DNA from: Intestinirhabdus alba
GTDB lineage: Bacteria; Pseudomonadota; Gammaproteobacteria; Enterobacterales; Enterobacteriaceae
Reading direction: 5' to 3'
Assembly (NCBI RefSeq): GCF_009711095.1
Contig: NZ_WMJZ01000009.1
Coordinates: 53,587-117,586 of the forward strand
DNA length: 64,000 nucleotides
Shown: in pieces, positions 63,976 to 64,000 of the stretch
How the letters are laid out: every line of letters begins with the position of its first letter
Numbering within the stretch: position 1 is the stretch's first letter
Notes under the pieces: generated by a model
Databases searched by the model: none
What the model was told of the DNA's origin: nothing
What the model saw: the letters and a program-made list of their open reading frames with translations, nothing else
Program-made: the position numbers and the translations under genes

Positions 63976-64000
63976 TCGGGCTTGATTACGCGCTTCTGGC

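Overview
The window is a contiguous stretch of enterobacterial core chromosome. Almost every protein matches an Escherichia coli K-12 counterpart in sequence and length, and gene order follows the K-12 narK-to-yciW segment. The katN-yciEFG operon, ERIC elements and a duplicated tyrosine tRNA operon fit Enterobacteriaceae; the genus cannot be fixed from sequence alone. Identifications are from recalled family sequences and motifs; no database search was run.

Layout. 1-8700: nitrate respiration (narK, narGHJI) with FNR boxes upstream of narK and narG. 9142-9870: two tRNA-Tyr genes with 175-bp rtT-type repeats. 10078-14749: purU, ychJ, rssAB, galU. 14889-20882: hns, tdk, adhE, ychE. 20907-21016: a scar of the oppABCDF operon. 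21039-25073: yciU, clsA, yciY, yciI, tonB, yciA. 25168-28856: an iroN-like catecholate receptor with its own Fur box, then yciB and yciC. 29378-32469: ompW and the stress operon yciGFE-katN. 33001-39731: trpLEDCBA with operator and attenuator. 39804-45552: rnm, yciO, rluB, cobA, yciK, sohB, yciN. 45949-58291: topA, cysB, a small lipoprotein, acnA, ribA, pgpB, lapAB, pyrF, yciH, osmB. 58514-64000: a compound ERIC element, yciT, yciZ, a wrecked gmr, rnb, yciW.

Functional themes are anaerobic metabolism (nar, adhE, ompW), iron uptake (tonB plus the iroN-like receptor), stress response (RssB, KatN/YciEFG, OsmB, AcnA), envelope lipid synthesis (ClsA, PgpB, LapAB) and tryptophan biosynthesis.

The departures from the standard map are the most informative part. 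oppABCDF is gone between ychE and yciU, leaving the last 35 codons of oppF. gmr (pdeR) is reduced to a 400-nt frameshifted N-terminus/C-terminus fusion. No kch lies between yciY and yciI. trpL carries one Trp codon instead of the tandem pair. Several ERIC elements carry a recurring two-hairpin insert, and a small TIR-bounded repeat supplies the cobA stop codon. I did not find an undescribed multi-gene system; the novelty lies in scars, repeats and small regulatory changes.
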